A stretch of DNA of 64,000 nucleotides from Deefgea chitinilytica (GCF_016881405.1 NZ_WOFE01000005.1:62001-126000), one strand, 5' to 3'. Shown: positions 36,981 through 46,544, counted from the first letter of the stretch. Made by a program: numbers and translations. Notes: a model not told the origin generated them from the sequence alone.

Positions 36981-37846
36981 GATTTACTCACCAATTTAAA
37001 ATGTTTTTTTGTTAGATCCAGACCAAAAATCGCTTCAAGTTTCATCAACAAGCGATGTTTCTTTTCTCGCTTAGAGAGTTGGTAATTAGCATCCGGTACA
37101 AAACTTGACTCTGCCATTTCACGCAGCCAGGGCTGCACAATCATGGGGTGAGTGCCAGTAAAAGTTTGCAAGATACTCGCATCGATTTGCGAATAATCAT
37201 GGGGTTTAGGGGCATGGCTCCAATACTTAGCGACTTGCCGATGTTTTTCTTGCATTTTCTCGCTCGAACGGACATGGCCATAATGATAAATTGGACAGTG
37301 TGCTAAAGCCGCTCTGGCGTAACGCCCCCGTTTGTTTTTATCCATCACAACCCAAAACAGACCATCGGGCGCAAACGAGCGAATGGTATTGCGAATAATC
37401 CGCAGCTCTTGCCGATACCACGCTGGACTACGCGCCACTAAATCTGGTTTTCCGTAAAAATGGTGATAATCAAAGGCAATCCCTTCTATTTCTGGATTTT
37501 TGAAGTGCTGCTCCATGACTGCGCGAATCTTGGGTGCATCATCTTCATGGATTACCTCGTCACCCTCCAAATAAAAAGCCCAGTCACCGGTGCAATTAAA
37601 TTGAGCAATCATTTTTTGCTGCGCATACACAAAGCCGCGTTGCTCCATGCCTTCATTCCACGTTGTCTCAATAATCCGTATCCGCGGATCATTAATAGCG
37701 CGAACCCGCTCTAAGGTATCGTCTTCGCTTTTACCAATCGCCACCACGACCTCATCGCAAACTTGCAATAAGCTTTGCAAACTCTCGATATAGGGGTAGC
37801 CCAACATCGTCCCGTTACGCAGAAAGGTAAATCCGCTGACTTTCAT
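36977..37846 (-). CDS. Glycosyltransferase (GT-A fold, family 2-like)
   Basis: A 289-residue protein. VSGFTFLRNGTMLGYPYIES at the N-terminus, VCDEVVVAIGKSEDDTLERV, WAFYLEGDEVIHEDDAPKIR (metal-binding E-x-D region near residue 100) and GIAFDYHHFYGKPDLVARSP fit glycosyltransferases of the 'family 2-like, D-glycan' kind seen in LPS clusters. The product is unknown. The frame is open 13 codons further, to 37885; MKVSGF at 37846 with GGAG some 13 bases before it is the better start. It begins an operon with the ligase-like gene and the third glycosyltransferase. The next genes to the right are divergent. Confidence 0.82.
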   Translation of the reverse strand: MKVSGFTFLRNGTMLGYPYIESLQSLLQVCDEVVVAIGKSEDDTLERVRAINDPRIRIIETTWNEGMEQRGFVYAQQKMIAQFNCTGDWAFYLEGDEVIHEDDAPKIRAVMEQHFKNPEIEGIAFDYHHFYGKPDLVARSPAWYRQELRIIRNTIRSFAPDGLFWVVMDKNKRGRYARAALAHCPIYHYGHVRSSEKMQEKHRQVAKYWSHAPKPHDYSQIDASILQTFTGTHPMIVQPWLREMAESSFVPDANYQLSKREKKHRLLMKLEAIFGLDLTKKHFKLVSKS

Positions 37847-37935
37847 AAATTTGTTCGCTCCATTACAAGGCGACTTGCCTGACATTGCGAGAAGAGCGAT
37901 TATAGCAGCCTGATTCAGTTAAAAACGAAACAACT

Positions 37936-38685
37936 ATGCCGACGATTGGCGTTGCCATTATTACAAAAAATGCTCAGGCCCATTTGGCGGCTTGCCTACA
38001 ATCTCTAACATGGTGTGATCAAGTCGTCATCTTAGATTCTGGTAGCACCGACCAAACTTTAAACATTGCACAATCCCATGGTGCTCAAATCCATCAAAGT
38101 ATTGATTGGCCTGGCTTTGGCATACAAAAAAATCGCGCTATTGCTTTGCTAGAAACCGACTGGATTTTTGCTTTAGATGCCGATGAAATCGTTAACGCAC
38201 AGCTAGCTGATTCAATTCAAGCTGCGGTCCAAAATCCCCAAAGTGAGGTGTATCAGTTAAATCGCCTATCAAATTATTGTGGGCGTTGGATGAGGCACAC
38301 CGGATGGCATCCAGATTACCTACCTCGCTTATTTAAAAAAGGCAGTGCGCGCTACTCTGAAGATTTAGTGCATGAGCGTTTAATTTTTAGCAGTTCAGTC
38401 AGCCAGCTAGATGGCCTATTGCTGCATTATTCCTTTGACGATTTAGAATCGGTGCTCGATAAAATCAATCGCTACTCCAGTGCGGGGGCACAGCAGCGCT
38501 TGAATAAAGGTTCGCGCTCTAGCTTAAGTAGCGCCATTTTCAAAGGCGTGTGGACATTTATCCGCAGCTACATTATTAAGCGTGGTTTTTTAGATGGCCG
38601 TGAGGGCTTTATTCTATCCGTCTCCAATGCGGAAGGGGCCTACTACCGTCAACTCAAGCTTATGTATTTACAAGAAAAAGTATGA
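37936..38685 (+). CDS. LPS core glycosyltransferase, WaaE/KdtX-like
   Basis: A 249-residue family 2 glycosyltransferase. IGVAIITKNAQAHLAACLQS and WCDQVVILDSGSTDQTLNIA are the donor-binding part; DWIFALDADEIVNAQLADSI has the DxD motif (about residues 74-93); WMRHTGWHPDYLPRLFKKGS and YSEDLVHERLI are typical of the WaaE/KdtX group, which adds glucose to the LPS inner core in several Gram-negatives. The exact linkage here is inference. It is divergent from the ligase operon and overlaps the next glycosyltransferase by four bases. Confidence 0.87.
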   Translation: MPTIGVAIITKNAQAHLAACLQSLTWCDQVVILDSGSTDQTLNIAQSHGAQIHQSIDWPGFGIQKNRAIALLETDWIFALDADEIVNAQLADSIQAAVQNPQSEVYQLNRLSNYCGRWMRHTGWHPDYLPRLFKKGSARYSEDLVHERLIFSSSVSQLDGLLLHYSFDDLESVLDKINRYSSAGAQQRLNKGSRSSLSSAIFKGVWTFIRSYIIKRGFLDGREGFILSVSNAEGAYYRQLKLMYLQEKV

Positions 38686-39509
38686 AAATCTCTATCATCG
38701 TCACTACTTACAATCGGCCAACTGCGCTAAACCTCGTGCTAGCTGGGCTCGCCAAGCAAGTAGTGAATCCACAAACTGAGTGGGAAGTATTAATTGCTGA
38801 CGATGGCTCAAAAAATGACACCGCTCAGCTCATTGCGTCGTGGCAACAGCGCTTCCCTACGCAATTAGCTCACGTCTGGCATGAAGACCTCGGTTTTCGC
38901 GCGGGAGCTATTCGAAATCGAGCTGCCGCCCAGTCCTCAGGCGACTACCTCGTTTTTTTGGATGGTGATTGTGTGCCGATGCCGGATTTTGTCCAGCAAC
39001 ATGCACAATTGGCAGAACGTGGTTGGTATATTGCAGGCAATCGCGTGCTGTTCTCTGAGTCATTTACTCAGACCCTACTCAATCAGCCTAATGCAATAGA
39101 AATCATGGAGTGGTCTGTGTGGCAATGGATGGTCGCCAAATGGCAAGCCAAATCCAACCGAGCACTACCGTGGTTACGCTTGAAGCTCAGCGCCATGCGT
39201 AAAAAACGACATTCACGCTGGGAAGTCGTTAAAAGTTGTAATTTAGGCGTTTGGAAAACTGATTTTATAGCGATTAATGGTTTTGATGAAGAGTTCTCAG
39301 GCTGGGGACATGAGGATTCAGATTTCGCAGTTCGACTACTGCGCTGGGGCATATTGATCAAAGATGGCCGTTATGCCGTACCGGTTTTGCACTTATGGCA
39401 TCAAGAAAATGACCGCTCAAAACAAGCCGAAAATTGGCAAAAGCTCGAAGTAACACTTAAAAGTCATCATACTGCAGCAAAAATCGGTTATAACAGCTAC
39501 TTAAACTAA
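38682..39509 (+). CDS. Family 2 glycosyltransferase
   Basis: A 275-residue GT-A enzyme. KISIIVTTYNRPTALNLVLA and EWEVLIADDGSKNDTAQLI bind the nucleotide sugar, and GDYLVFLDGDCVPMPDFVQQ holds the DxD (about residues 87-106). KSCNLGVWKTDFIAINGFDE with FSGWGHEDSDFAVRLLRWG is the galactosyltransferase-like C-terminal block ('GwG.ED.d...Rl'). Sugar and acceptor unknown. It sits second in a three-gene plus-strand run. Confidence 0.88.
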   Translation: MKISIIVTTYNRPTALNLVLAGLAKQVVNPQTEWEVLIADDGSKNDTAQLIASWQQRFPTQLAHVWHEDLGFRAGAIRNRAAAQSSGDYLVFLDGDCVPMPDFVQQHAQLAERGWYIAGNRVLFSESFTQTLLNQPNAIEIMEWSVWQWMVAKWQAKSNRALPWLRLKLSAMRKKRHSRWEVVKSCNLGVWKTDFIAINGFDEEFSGWGHEDSDFAVRLLRWGILIKDGRYAVPVLHLWHQENDRSKQAENWQKLEVTLKSHHTAAKIGYNSYLN

Positions 39510-39524
39510 ATTTATGCCAATCGA

Positions 39525-40268
39525 ATGATCTTTTATTGCATTTCGCTCCCCGAAGAAGTAGCTCGGAGAGCACATATTTTAAAGCAATTTTCACAACATC
39601 AGCTTGAAATTACTCTATTTGATGCCATCAAGCCCGATGAAAATACAGCTCCCAAAATATACCAACAAAAAAAGCGTTTACAACTTTATGGTAGAGATTT
39701 AAGTCGCGGCGAGATGGGCTGCTATTTGAGTCACAGAGCGCTTTGGGAGCTGTTTTTATCTACAGATGCAGCACATTGCTGTATCTTGGAAGACGATGTT
39801 GAACTCGCAGAACAGTTTAGCGAGGTGATCGATAATCTGTTAGAAAAACAATCATCTTGGGATTTAGTACGACTTGCGGGCACGTTTCCACGGAAGGGCA
39901 AAACAATTGCACAAATCAAAGCGGGTGAATATCAATTACTCGAATATCTAGAGCAACCTCGCGGCACTCTAGGGTATGTGATCAACCGTGCTGCTGCTCA
40001 AGCTTTATTGGAACATACCGCACGAATGATCCATGCAATAGATGACACAATGGATCAAATTTGGAGTCATAAATTACGCACTTATGGACTAGAACCCTTC
40101 ATAGTTAAAGAGTCAGCACAATTTATCTCTTCAATTGGCTGCAGAAAACGCCCTCAGATGAGTTTGCTAGCAAAAATGCGCAAAGAACTATTCAAAAGCA
40201 ACAACAGCCTAAGAAAAAAAATCTGGCAATACAAAACATTATTGCGCTGGAAGTTCATTTTGCGTTGA
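39525..40268 (+). CDS. Family 25 glycosyltransferase (LOS/LPS galactosyltransferase type)
   Basis: A 247-residue protein. The N-terminus MIFYCISLPEEVARRAHIL, the block GRDLSRGEMGCYLSHRALWE (about residues 57-76), AHCCILEDDVELAEQFSEV with the EDD motif, and GTLGYVINRAAAQALLEHTA define GT25, whose members include LgtB/LgtE-type lipooligosaccharide beta-1,4-galactosyltransferases of Neisseria. The last residues are Lys/Arg-rich. The 3' end overlaps the 3' end of msbA by 30 bases on the opposite strand, a convergent coding overlap. Confidence 0.86.
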   Translation: MIFYCISLPEEVARRAHILKQFSQHQLEITLFDAIKPDENTAPKIYQQKKRLQLYGRDLSRGEMGCYLSHRALWELFLSTDAAHCCILEDDVELAEQFSEVIDNLLEKQSSWDLVRLAGTFPRKGKTIAQIKAGEYQLLEYLEQPRGTLGYVINRAAAQALLEHTARMIHAIDDTMDQIWSHKLRTYGLEPFIVKESAQFISSIGCRKRPQMSLLAKMRKELFKSNNSLRKKIWQYKTLLRWKFILR

Positions 40269-42029
40269 AAACTGCACTGCATGCATCTGCGCATACACAC
40301 CTTGCTTAGCCAATAGCTCAGCGTGCGTGCCACTTTCTACGATACGGCCAAACTGCATCACTACAATACGGTCAGCTTTTTCGATGGTTGATAAACGATG
40401 CGCTATCACCAAGGTCGTGCGGCCTCGCATGAGTTTTTCGAGTGCGTCTTGCACTTTGCGCTCCGACTCGGTATCGAGCGCACTCGTTGCTTCATCAAGA
40501 ATTAATACTGGTGCGTCTTTGTAAATCGCGCGCGCAATCGCCAAGCGTTGCCGCTGGCCACCTGATAAACGTCCACCATTTTCACCCAGCATTTCATCAA
40601 AGCCACTCGGCATTTTTTCAATAAACTCGGTGGCGTGCGCGGCTTCGGCTGCAGCGCGCACACGTGCCATATCGACCTGATCAGCACGATGCGTACCATA
40701 GGCGATATTGGCGGTCACCGTGTCATTAAATAGCACCATGTCCTGCGCCACTAAGGCAATTTGCGCCCGCAGATTCGCCAACTGATAATCGGCCACCGGC
40801 ACTCCATCGAGCAAAATTCGACCATCAATCGCATCATAAAAACGCGGTACGAGATTAGCCAGTGTGGTTTTACCACTGCCCGATTGCCCAACCAAGGCCA
40901 CGGTTTGTCCTGGCTGAACCTGTAGATCAATTCCATCTAAAGCCGGTTTATGGTCAAGCTGATAACTAAAGCGCAGCGCTTGGATATCCAGCGCGCCTTG
41001 AGCACGGCTAACGCGGTATTGACCGTGATCGGCTTCTTCTTGTTCGTCGAGCAAATTAAAAATAGACTCTGCCGCGGCTAAACCACGATGCAAACGTTCA
41101 TTGATTCGGGTCAAATTACGAACCGGACCTTGGATTGCCACCATCGCCGCGATAAATGACATAAACGAGCCCGCGCTTAATTGCCCTGCTTGCGCCTGCA
41201 AACTAGCAAAATACAGCACCACAGAAATAGTAATACCAATTAACAAGACAATCGTCCCAGAGTTAACTGCCACCATTAGGCCCTGTTTAATCCCAAGGCG
41301 CATTACCCGATTATTCACCTCGCCAAAACGACACACTTCGATATCTTGTCCGCCATACACTTTTACAATTCGTTGCCCAGAAAGGGATTCATCGAGGCGT
41401 GAATTCATCTCGCCCATTCGGTCTTGCGTTTCCCGCGCTAAGCGCCGTTGCCGCTTAGCCACCATCCGGATACTCAATGCCACTACGGGCAATAACACCA
41501 AGCAAAACAAGCTCAATTGCCAACTGGAATAAAACATCACCGCCAAAAAGCCCAGTACGGCAACGCCATCGCGCACCAAGCCAGTCAGTGTTGATGTACC
41601 CGCCTCCATCACCTGCGTAACATCATAAGTCACGCGCGAAAGCAGTACCCCAGTCGACGTTTGATCAAAATAGCGGGTCGGCAAACGCATTAATTTGCCA
41701 TAAATTTTTTCCCGAAAATCCCGCATCACGCGGTTGGCTAGCCAAGAATTGCCATAGTCATTACCAAAATTACCTGCAAAACGCATCATTGCCAAACCAA
41801 ATAACTGGGCAGGAATAATCCAAGCGGCATTCTTCGCGAGCGTCTCTGCACCAGCTAGGTTTTGGTCAATCAGCGGTTTTAACAATAATGTTAGCAATGC
41901 TTCGGATGCCGAAGCCAAGGCCATGCAAATAATCGTAGCGATAATCACCCACAAATAAGGACGAAAATGGCCAAGCAAGCGGCGATATAACACTTTGTTA
42001 TTCATAGCGTGTGGGGCAGGAACAGTCAT
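40239..42029 (-). CDS. msbA: Lipid A export ATP-binding/permease protein MsbA
   Basis: A 596-residue ABC half-transporter that flips lipid A-core across the inner membrane as a homodimer. Six membrane segments occupy about residues 25-330. The ATPase has Walker A VALVGQSGSGKTTLANLVPR, Q-loop ALVAQDMVLFNDT, signature LSGGQRQRLAIARAI, Walker B VLILDEATSALD and the switch region TLVIAHRLSTIEKADRIVVM. No ribosome-binding site is seen for ATG 42029 or for the second in-frame ATG at 42005. A TATAAT hexamer lies seven bases before ATG 42029, so the mRNA may be leaderless or start translation at 42005. LPS genes lie on one side and rsmE on the other. Confidence 0.92.
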   Translation of the reverse strand: MTVPAPHAMNNKVLYRRLLGHFRPYLWVIIATIICMALASASEALLTLLLKPLIDQNLAGAETLAKNAAWIIPAQLFGLAMMRFAGNFGNDYGNSWLANRVMRDFREKIYGKLMRLPTRYFDQTSTGVLLSRVTYDVTQVMEAGTSTLTGLVRDGVAVLGFLAVMFYSSWQLSLFCLVLLPVVALSIRMVAKRQRRLARETQDRMGEMNSRLDESLSGQRIVKVYGGQDIEVCRFGEVNNRVMRLGIKQGLMVAVNSGTIVLLIGITISVVLYFASLQAQAGQLSAGSFMSFIAAMVAIQGPVRNLTRINERLHRGLAAAESIFNLLDEQEEADHGQYRVSRAQGALDIQALRFSYQLDHKPALDGIDLQVQPGQTVALVGQSGSGKTTLANLVPRFYDAIDGRILLDGVPVADYQLANLRAQIALVAQDMVLFNDTVTANIAYGTHRADQVDMARVRAAAEAAHATEFIEKMPSGFDEMLGENGGRLSGGQRQRLAIARAIYKDAPVLILDEATSALDTESERKVQDALEKLMRGRTTLVIAHRLSTIEKADRIVVMQFGRIVESGTHAELLAKQGVYAQMHAVQFSTQNELPAQ

Positions 42030-42109
42030 GGCGAGATTATACTCACTTCAGATGCAGATAGATTGAGGAAGAATGCCACGGCAGTCAGCATTCAAAGCGA
42101 GGCGATGTG

Positions 42110-42835
42110 TTACGCAAAATCACCGAAACGCAACTGCAACAAACTCGCGATCACCGGTGCGACGGTTTCAGTTCGAAAAATTCGCGGACCAAGAATAAGC
42201 GATGTATAGCCTTGTGCAATAGCTTGATTATCCTCTTCAGGAGAATACCCCCCTTCAGGGCCGACCAACACAATGACACTCGACGCCTCTTCGGGTAGGC
42301 TCGCGTACTCGACCGCCCCAGTTGGACACATCAACAGCTTAAGTTCAGCCTTCGCTTGACTCGCCAAAAATTGGTTGAATGTGACAATAGGCCGAATTTC
42401 CATCAAACGTGTTCGGCCACATTGCTCAGCAGCACTGGCTGCGATGCCTTGCCAATGGGCAAGCCGTCTCTCGGCGCGCTCGCCGCTGTAACGTTGCTGG
42501 CAATACTGTGAAATGACCGGCTGTAATACCGTTACACCTAATTCTGCGGCCTTTTGTACCGTGTAGTCCATTCGATCGGCAGCAGAAATCGCCTGCACCA
42601 AAGTCAAATTCAAAGGGGATTCGCGATCAACGGCATCGAAGCTGTTCACCTGCACGCTCACCGTCTTTTTACCCATCGCGCTAATTTCAGCCGCAAACTC
42701 GCCACCTTGACCATTAAACAAATGAAGCGACTCTGTCGGCTGCATCCGTAAAACCTGTACATGCCGAGCGACGGCTTCGGGCAATTCGAATGATTGGCCG
42801 ACACTAAGCGGTAAATCGACATAAAAACGGGGCAT
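42110..42835 (-). CDS. rsmE: 16S rRNA (uracil(1498)-N3)-methyltransferase
   Basis: A 241-residue SPOUT-class RNA methyltransferase. MPRFYVDLPLSVGQSFELPE and HVQVLRMQPTESLHLFNGQG form the N-terminal PUA-like part. MDYTVQKAAELGVTVLQPVI, SAAEQCGRTRLMEIRP, IVLVGPEGGYSPEEDNQAIA and LILGPRIFRTETVAPVIASL are the RsmE SAM-binding knot motifs. The frame can be read from a TTG at 42841, but the ATG at 42835 gives the standard N-terminus. Confidence 0.95.
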   Translation of the reverse strand: MPRFYVDLPLSVGQSFELPEAVARHVQVLRMQPTESLHLFNGQGGEFAAEISAMGKKTVSVQVNSFDAVDRESPLNLTLVQAISAADRMDYTVQKAAELGVTVLQPVISQYCQQRYSGERAERRLAHWQGIAASAAEQCGRTRLMEIRPIVTFNQFLASQAKAELKLLMCPTGAVEYASLPEEASSVIVLVGPEGGYSPEEDNQAIAQGYTSLILGPRIFRTETVAPVIASLLQLRFGDFA

Positions 42836-42846
42836 ATTCAATCCGA

Positions 42847-43032
42847 TTAAGCCATCAGCACACGCTGTATCACCAGGCCAGTAAAGATAATAAAAGACAG
42901 GAAAAGCACAAAATAGACTATCCAGCGAATGATTTTAAGCCAATAGCGGTCGCGGCTTTTGACATAGCAAATCGCAGAATAAGAGAGCCCCAATACGACC
43001 AGAATAAATAAAATTCTTAAAACCGCAAACAC
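42847..43032 (-). CDS. Small membrane protein downstream of lpxC
   Basis: A 61-residue protein starting with GTG. Two hydrophobic helices (FAVLRILFILVVLGLSYSAI and WIVYFVLFLSFIIFTGLVI) flank a charged link (KSRDRYWLKIIR). The pattern is compact and protein-like, and it fills the space between lpxC and rsmE with only a few bases on each side, so I accept it. I do not recognise a function. Confidence 0.65.
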   Translation of the reverse strand: MFAVLRILFILVVLGLSYSAICYVKSRDRYWLKIIRWIVYFVLFLSFIIFTGLVIQRVLMA

Positions 43033-43035
43033 CGC

Positions 43036-43950
43036 TTAAATGCCAAGCGCAGGTAAATCATGAAATGCGCTAGGAACGTCACTCAGACGATCAAAACTCA
43101 CCATTTCATAATTACTCGGGTCAGAGAGTAGCTCACGCAATAGTTTATTATTCATTGCATGGCCTGATTTGTAGCCAGAAAATGACGCGATTAAGGGGTG
43201 GCCTAATATATATAGATCGCCAATTGCATCGAGGATTTTGTGCCGAACAAATTCATCCTCAAACCTCAAGCCACCTTCATTCAACACGCGAAACTCATCA
43301 ATAACGACCGCGTTATCCATATTACCGCCGCGCGCCAAACCATTCATGCGTAGATATTCAACTTCATGAATAAAGCCAAACGTACGCGCACGCGCAATTT
43401 CGGTGATGTAATTGGTCTCAGCAAAATCTAAAGCAATCGTTTGCGCTGATTTTTTGAAAGCGGGATGTTTGAAATCGATAGTAAGTGAAACTTTGTAGCC
43501 ATTATGCGGTTCAAATTTCACCCATTTATCGCCATCGTGAACTTCGATGGGCTTGAGTACTTTGACAAACTGCTTCGGTGCGTCCTGCTCTTGCACTCCC
43601 GCAGTTTGAATCAAGTAAATAAATGGTGCAGCAGAACCATCCATAATCGGCATTTCTGGCGCATCTACTTCGACAACAATATTGTCGATGCCAAGCGCCG
43701 CAAAAGCTGACATCAGATGCTCGATCGTGCCGACACGCACGCCGTCTTGGACGAGCGTTGAGGAGAGACGCGTGTCGTTCACTAAATCGGGGCCGACTTT
43801 GAAAGGCGCTGATTCGGGCAAATCAGAGCGCTTAAACACAATCCCATGATTCACAGGCGCAGGCCGCAGAGTGAGTTTGACTTTCTCACCCGAATGCAAG
43901 CCCACACCCGTGGCCTGAATTGTTGAATCCAAAGTTCTTTGTAAAAACAT
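43036..43950 (-). CDS. lpxC: UDP-3-O-acyl-N-acetylglucosamine deacetylase
   Basis: A 304-residue zinc amidase that carries out the committed step of lipid A synthesis. Motifs are [19 protein letters not shown] at the N-terminus, [18 protein letters not shown] (zinc-binding His and catalytic region), [15 protein letters not shown], and [20 protein letters not shown] with a second zinc His and Asp, then [20 protein letters not shown] with the C-terminal catalytic His. ATG 43956 is two codons upstream; MFLQRTL at 43950 matches the family start better. It follows ftsZ in the usual dcw order. Confidence 0.96.
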   Translation of the reverse strand: MFLQRTLDSTIQATGVGLHSGEKVKLTLRPAPVNHGIVFKRSDLPESAPFKVGPDLVNDTRLSSTLVQDGVRVGTIEHLMSAFAALGIDNIVVEVDAPEMPIMDGSAAPFIYLIQTAGVQEQDAPKQFVKVLKPIEVHDGDKWVKFEPHNGYKVSLTIDFKHPAFKKSAQTIALDFAETNYITEIARARTFGFIHEVEYLRMNGLARGGNMDNAVVIDEFRVLNEGGLRFEDEFVRHKILDAIGDLYILGHPLIASFSGYKSGHAMNNKLLRELLSDPSNYEMVSFDRLSDVPSAFHDLPALGI

Positions 43951-44092
43951 GGCCATTCTGCCTATATATTCAATACTCTGATTTTATCAGCCCTAGGCAA
44001 AAGGCCGAGCAAATCATTTTAATCAAATCGATTGACGTAAACTATTTACTAAAACGAAACGCTGATGCGTAAGTTCATCAAATAGTTGGGTA

Positions 44093-45268
44093 TTAATCTG
44101 CCTGACGACGCAAAAATGCTGGAATATCCATATCGATATTGCTCATCGCGGGGCGCGCAGCAGCTTCTGGCGCACGATTACCGCGATTATTCCGCCAAAT
44201 TGCTGGCGTATCATAAGCATCTTCGTACGCTTGGTTATCAGTGCCGGTTTTCAACGTTTGGCTACTAACAACAGTCAACGATGGTGCGCTGACCGCTTTA
44301 CCACCCAAGCCCGTTGCCACCAAAGTCACGCGGATTTCATCTTCGCCCAAAGCTTCGTCGTACACCACACCATGTTTCACCAAGGCGCCATCTGCAACAT
44401 GCGATTCGATGATTTCCAACGCTTGACGCGTTTCTGATTTTTTCAACTTGCCAGGGGCAGTCGAGAAATTCACCAGTACGCCACGTGCGCCTTTAAAGCT
44501 GATGTTGTCCAAAAGTGGGCAACGAATCGCTTCTTCGGTCGCGCGGATGGCACGGTCTGGGCCAGTCGCATGCGCAGAACCCATCATCGCCATGCCCATT
44601 TCACGCATCACGGTTTTCACGTCGGCAAAGTCAACGTTAATCAAACCTGGGTACTGAATGATTTCAACGATAGAACCAACTGCATTACGCAGCACGTCAT
44701 CGGCGGCACGGAATGCTTCATCAATCGTCACATCATCGCCGAGTACTTCTTCCAGCTTTTGATTTGACACGACAATCAAAGAATCAACGTAACGAGCCAA
44801 TTCATCGATACCAGCTTGCGCCACTTTTTGGCGGCCGCCTTCATCCAAACCGGGCTTAGTTACAACGCCAACCGTCAAAATTCCTTTTTCGCGAGCGACT
44901 TGTGCAATCACTGGCGCTGCACCTGTACCGGTACCACCACCCATACCAGCAGTAATAAACAGCAAGTCTGCACCTGAAATCAATTCAGCGATGCGCTCAC
45001 GATCTTCTTCCGCAGCTTGGCGACCGATTTCTGGATTACAACCAGCGCCAAAACCTTTCGTCAATTCAGCACCAAGCTGAACGACATTATCTGCTTTTGA
45101 TTGTTTTAATACCTGTGCATCGGTATTAGCCGAAATAAAATCGACACCATGCGATTGCATAGCGTGTTCGATCATATTGTTGATGGCATTGCAGCCTGCG
45201 CCACCCACGCCGATCACTTTAATATTCACGTGATGTGATACTTCTGGTACTTCAATTAATAATGCCAT
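44093..45268 (-). CDS. ftsZ: Cell division protein FtsZ
   Basis: A 391-residue tubulin-like GTPase that forms the Z ring. IKVIGVGGAGCNAINNMIEH binds nucleotide, the tubulin signature AGMGGGTGTGAAPVIAQVAR is near residues 103-122, and DFADVKTVMREMGMAMMGSA is the T7-loop region. A variable linker (about 320-375) ends in the conserved tail DIPAFLRRQAD, which binds FtsA and other partners. The ORF opens at a GTG two codons earlier, but AGGAG lies seven bases before ATG 45268. ftsA lies 43 bases upstream. Confidence 0.98.
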   Translation of the reverse strand: MALLIEVPEVSHHVNIKVIGVGGAGCNAINNMIEHAMQSHGVDFISANTDAQVLKQSKADNVVQLGAELTKGFGAGCNPEIGRQAAEEDRERIAELISGADLLFITAGMGGGTGTGAAPVIAQVAREKGILTVGVVTKPGLDEGGRQKVAQAGIDELARYVDSLIVVSNQKLEEVLGDDVTIDEAFRAADDVLRNAVGSIVEIIQYPGLINVDFADVKTVMREMGMAMMGSAHATGPDRAIRATEEAIRCPLLDNISFKGARGVLVNFSTAPGKLKKSETRQALEIIESHVADGALVKHGVVYDEALGEDEIRVTLVATGLGGKAVSAPSLTVVSSQTLKTGTDNQAYEDAYDTPAIWRNNRGNRAPEAAARPAMSNIDMDIPAFLRRQAD

Positions 45269-45311
45269 TTCCACTCTCCTCTTGCCCGATTTTACCGCTT
45301 ACCCGAATATT

Positions 45312-46544
45312 TCAGAAGTTATTTTGAAACCATGACTTCATTCTGCCAAAAACATCACCGATGCCACCTTCTTTACCACGATGATTTGGCGCTTTCTGCA
45401 TTTGTTGTCGCGCCAAAATCAATAAACCCACCGCCGTTGAATAACGCGGATTTTTAACCACTTCGGCTAAGCCACCGACATAACGTGGCAATCCCAAACG
45501 CACCGGCATATGAAAAATTTCTTCGGCCAAGTCAGTCATACCCGGCATCAATGACGCGCCGCCGGTAATTACAATCCCGCTCGACAAGCGATCTTCAAAT
45601 CCAACACGGCGCAATTCGGCCTGCACAAAGCTATACAATTCTTCAACGCGTGGCTCGATCACTTCCGCCAAAGTATGTCGTGACATCTGACGCGCACCGC
45701 GCTCACCCACGCCCGGTACTTCAATCATCGTTTGCGGGTCGGTCATATGCCGCAACGCCACACCGTGTTGAATCTTGATGTTTTCTGCTTCACCGGTTGG
45801 CGTGCGCAATGCCATTGCCACATCATTGGTGATTTGGTCGCCAGCAATTGGAATCACAGCAGTGTGACGAATCGAACCACCGATAAATACGGCGATATCC
45901 GTGGTGCCGCCGCCAATATCAACCAAACATACGCCGAGATCTTTCTCATCTTCAGTCAATACGGCATAGCTTGAAGCCAAGGGTTGCAACACCACTTCAG
46001 CAATTTCCAAGCCGCAGCGACGTACACATTTGGTAATGTTCTGCACCGCCGAAACCGCACCTGACACAATATGCACGCGTACTTCTAAGCGAACGCCCGA
46101 CATACCAAGCGGCTCTTTCACGTCTTCTTGCCCGTCAATCACATATTCTTGCGACAAAATATGCAGCACTTGATGATCGGTCGGGATGTTGACCGCGCTG
46201 GCCGTTTCAATCACACGGTCGATATCTGCCTGCGTTACTTCTTTGTCTTTAATCGCCACCATGCCATGCGAATTTAAGCTCTTGATATGGCTACCAGCGA
46301 TGCCGGTATACACTTCGCTGATTTTGCAATCCGCCATCAATTCCGCTTCACCGAGTGCCGATTGAATAGCGGCAACGGTTTTTTCGATATCGACCACAAC
46401 ACCGCGCTTCAATCCTTTGGATGCCGCAGAACCTAGCCCCACCACATTCAATGAGCCGTCTTCCTTCACATCAGCCACCACCGCGACCACTTTAGAAGTC
46501 CCGATATCTAGCCCAACGATGAGGTTTTTTGCTTCCCTAGTCAC
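45312..46544 (-). CDS. ftsA: Cell division protein FtsA
   Basis: A 410-residue actin-like protein that anchors FtsZ to the membrane. LIVGLDIGTSKVVAVVADV (phosphate 1), VCLVDIGGGTTDIAVFIGGS (phosphate 2), GIVITGGASLMPGMTDLAEE (adenosine site) and a C-terminal amphipathic membrane helix (GDVFGRMKSWFQNNF) are all present. The start codon is GTG (46542-46544) with GAGG six bases before it. It lies between ftsQ and ftsZ in standard order. Confidence 0.97.
   Translation of the reverse strand: MTREAKNLIVGLDIGTSKVVAVVADVKEDGSLNVVGLGSAASKGLKRGVVVDIEKTVAAIQSALGEAELMADCKISEVYTGIAGSHIKSLNSHGMVAIKDKEVTQADIDRVIETASAVNIPTDHQVLHILSQEYVIDGQEDVKEPLGMSGVRLEVRVHIVSGAVSAVQNITKCVRRCGLEIAEVVLQPLASSYAVLTEDEKDLGVCLVDIGGGTTDIAVFIGGSIRHTAVIPIAGDQITNDVAMALRTPTGEAENIKIQHGVALRHMTDPQTMIEVPGVGERGARQMSRHTLAEVIEPRVEELYSFVQAELRRVGFEDRLSSGIVITGGASLMPGMTDLAEEIFHMPVRLGLPRYVGGLAEVVKNPRYSTAVGLLILARQQMQKAPNHRGKEGGIGDVFGRMKSWFQNNF

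Noticed and set aside
44040-44086. AACTATTT and AAATAGTT inverted repeat between lpxC and ftsZ
   Set aside because: Arms are AT-only and 31 bases apart; too weak to call a terminator or operator.
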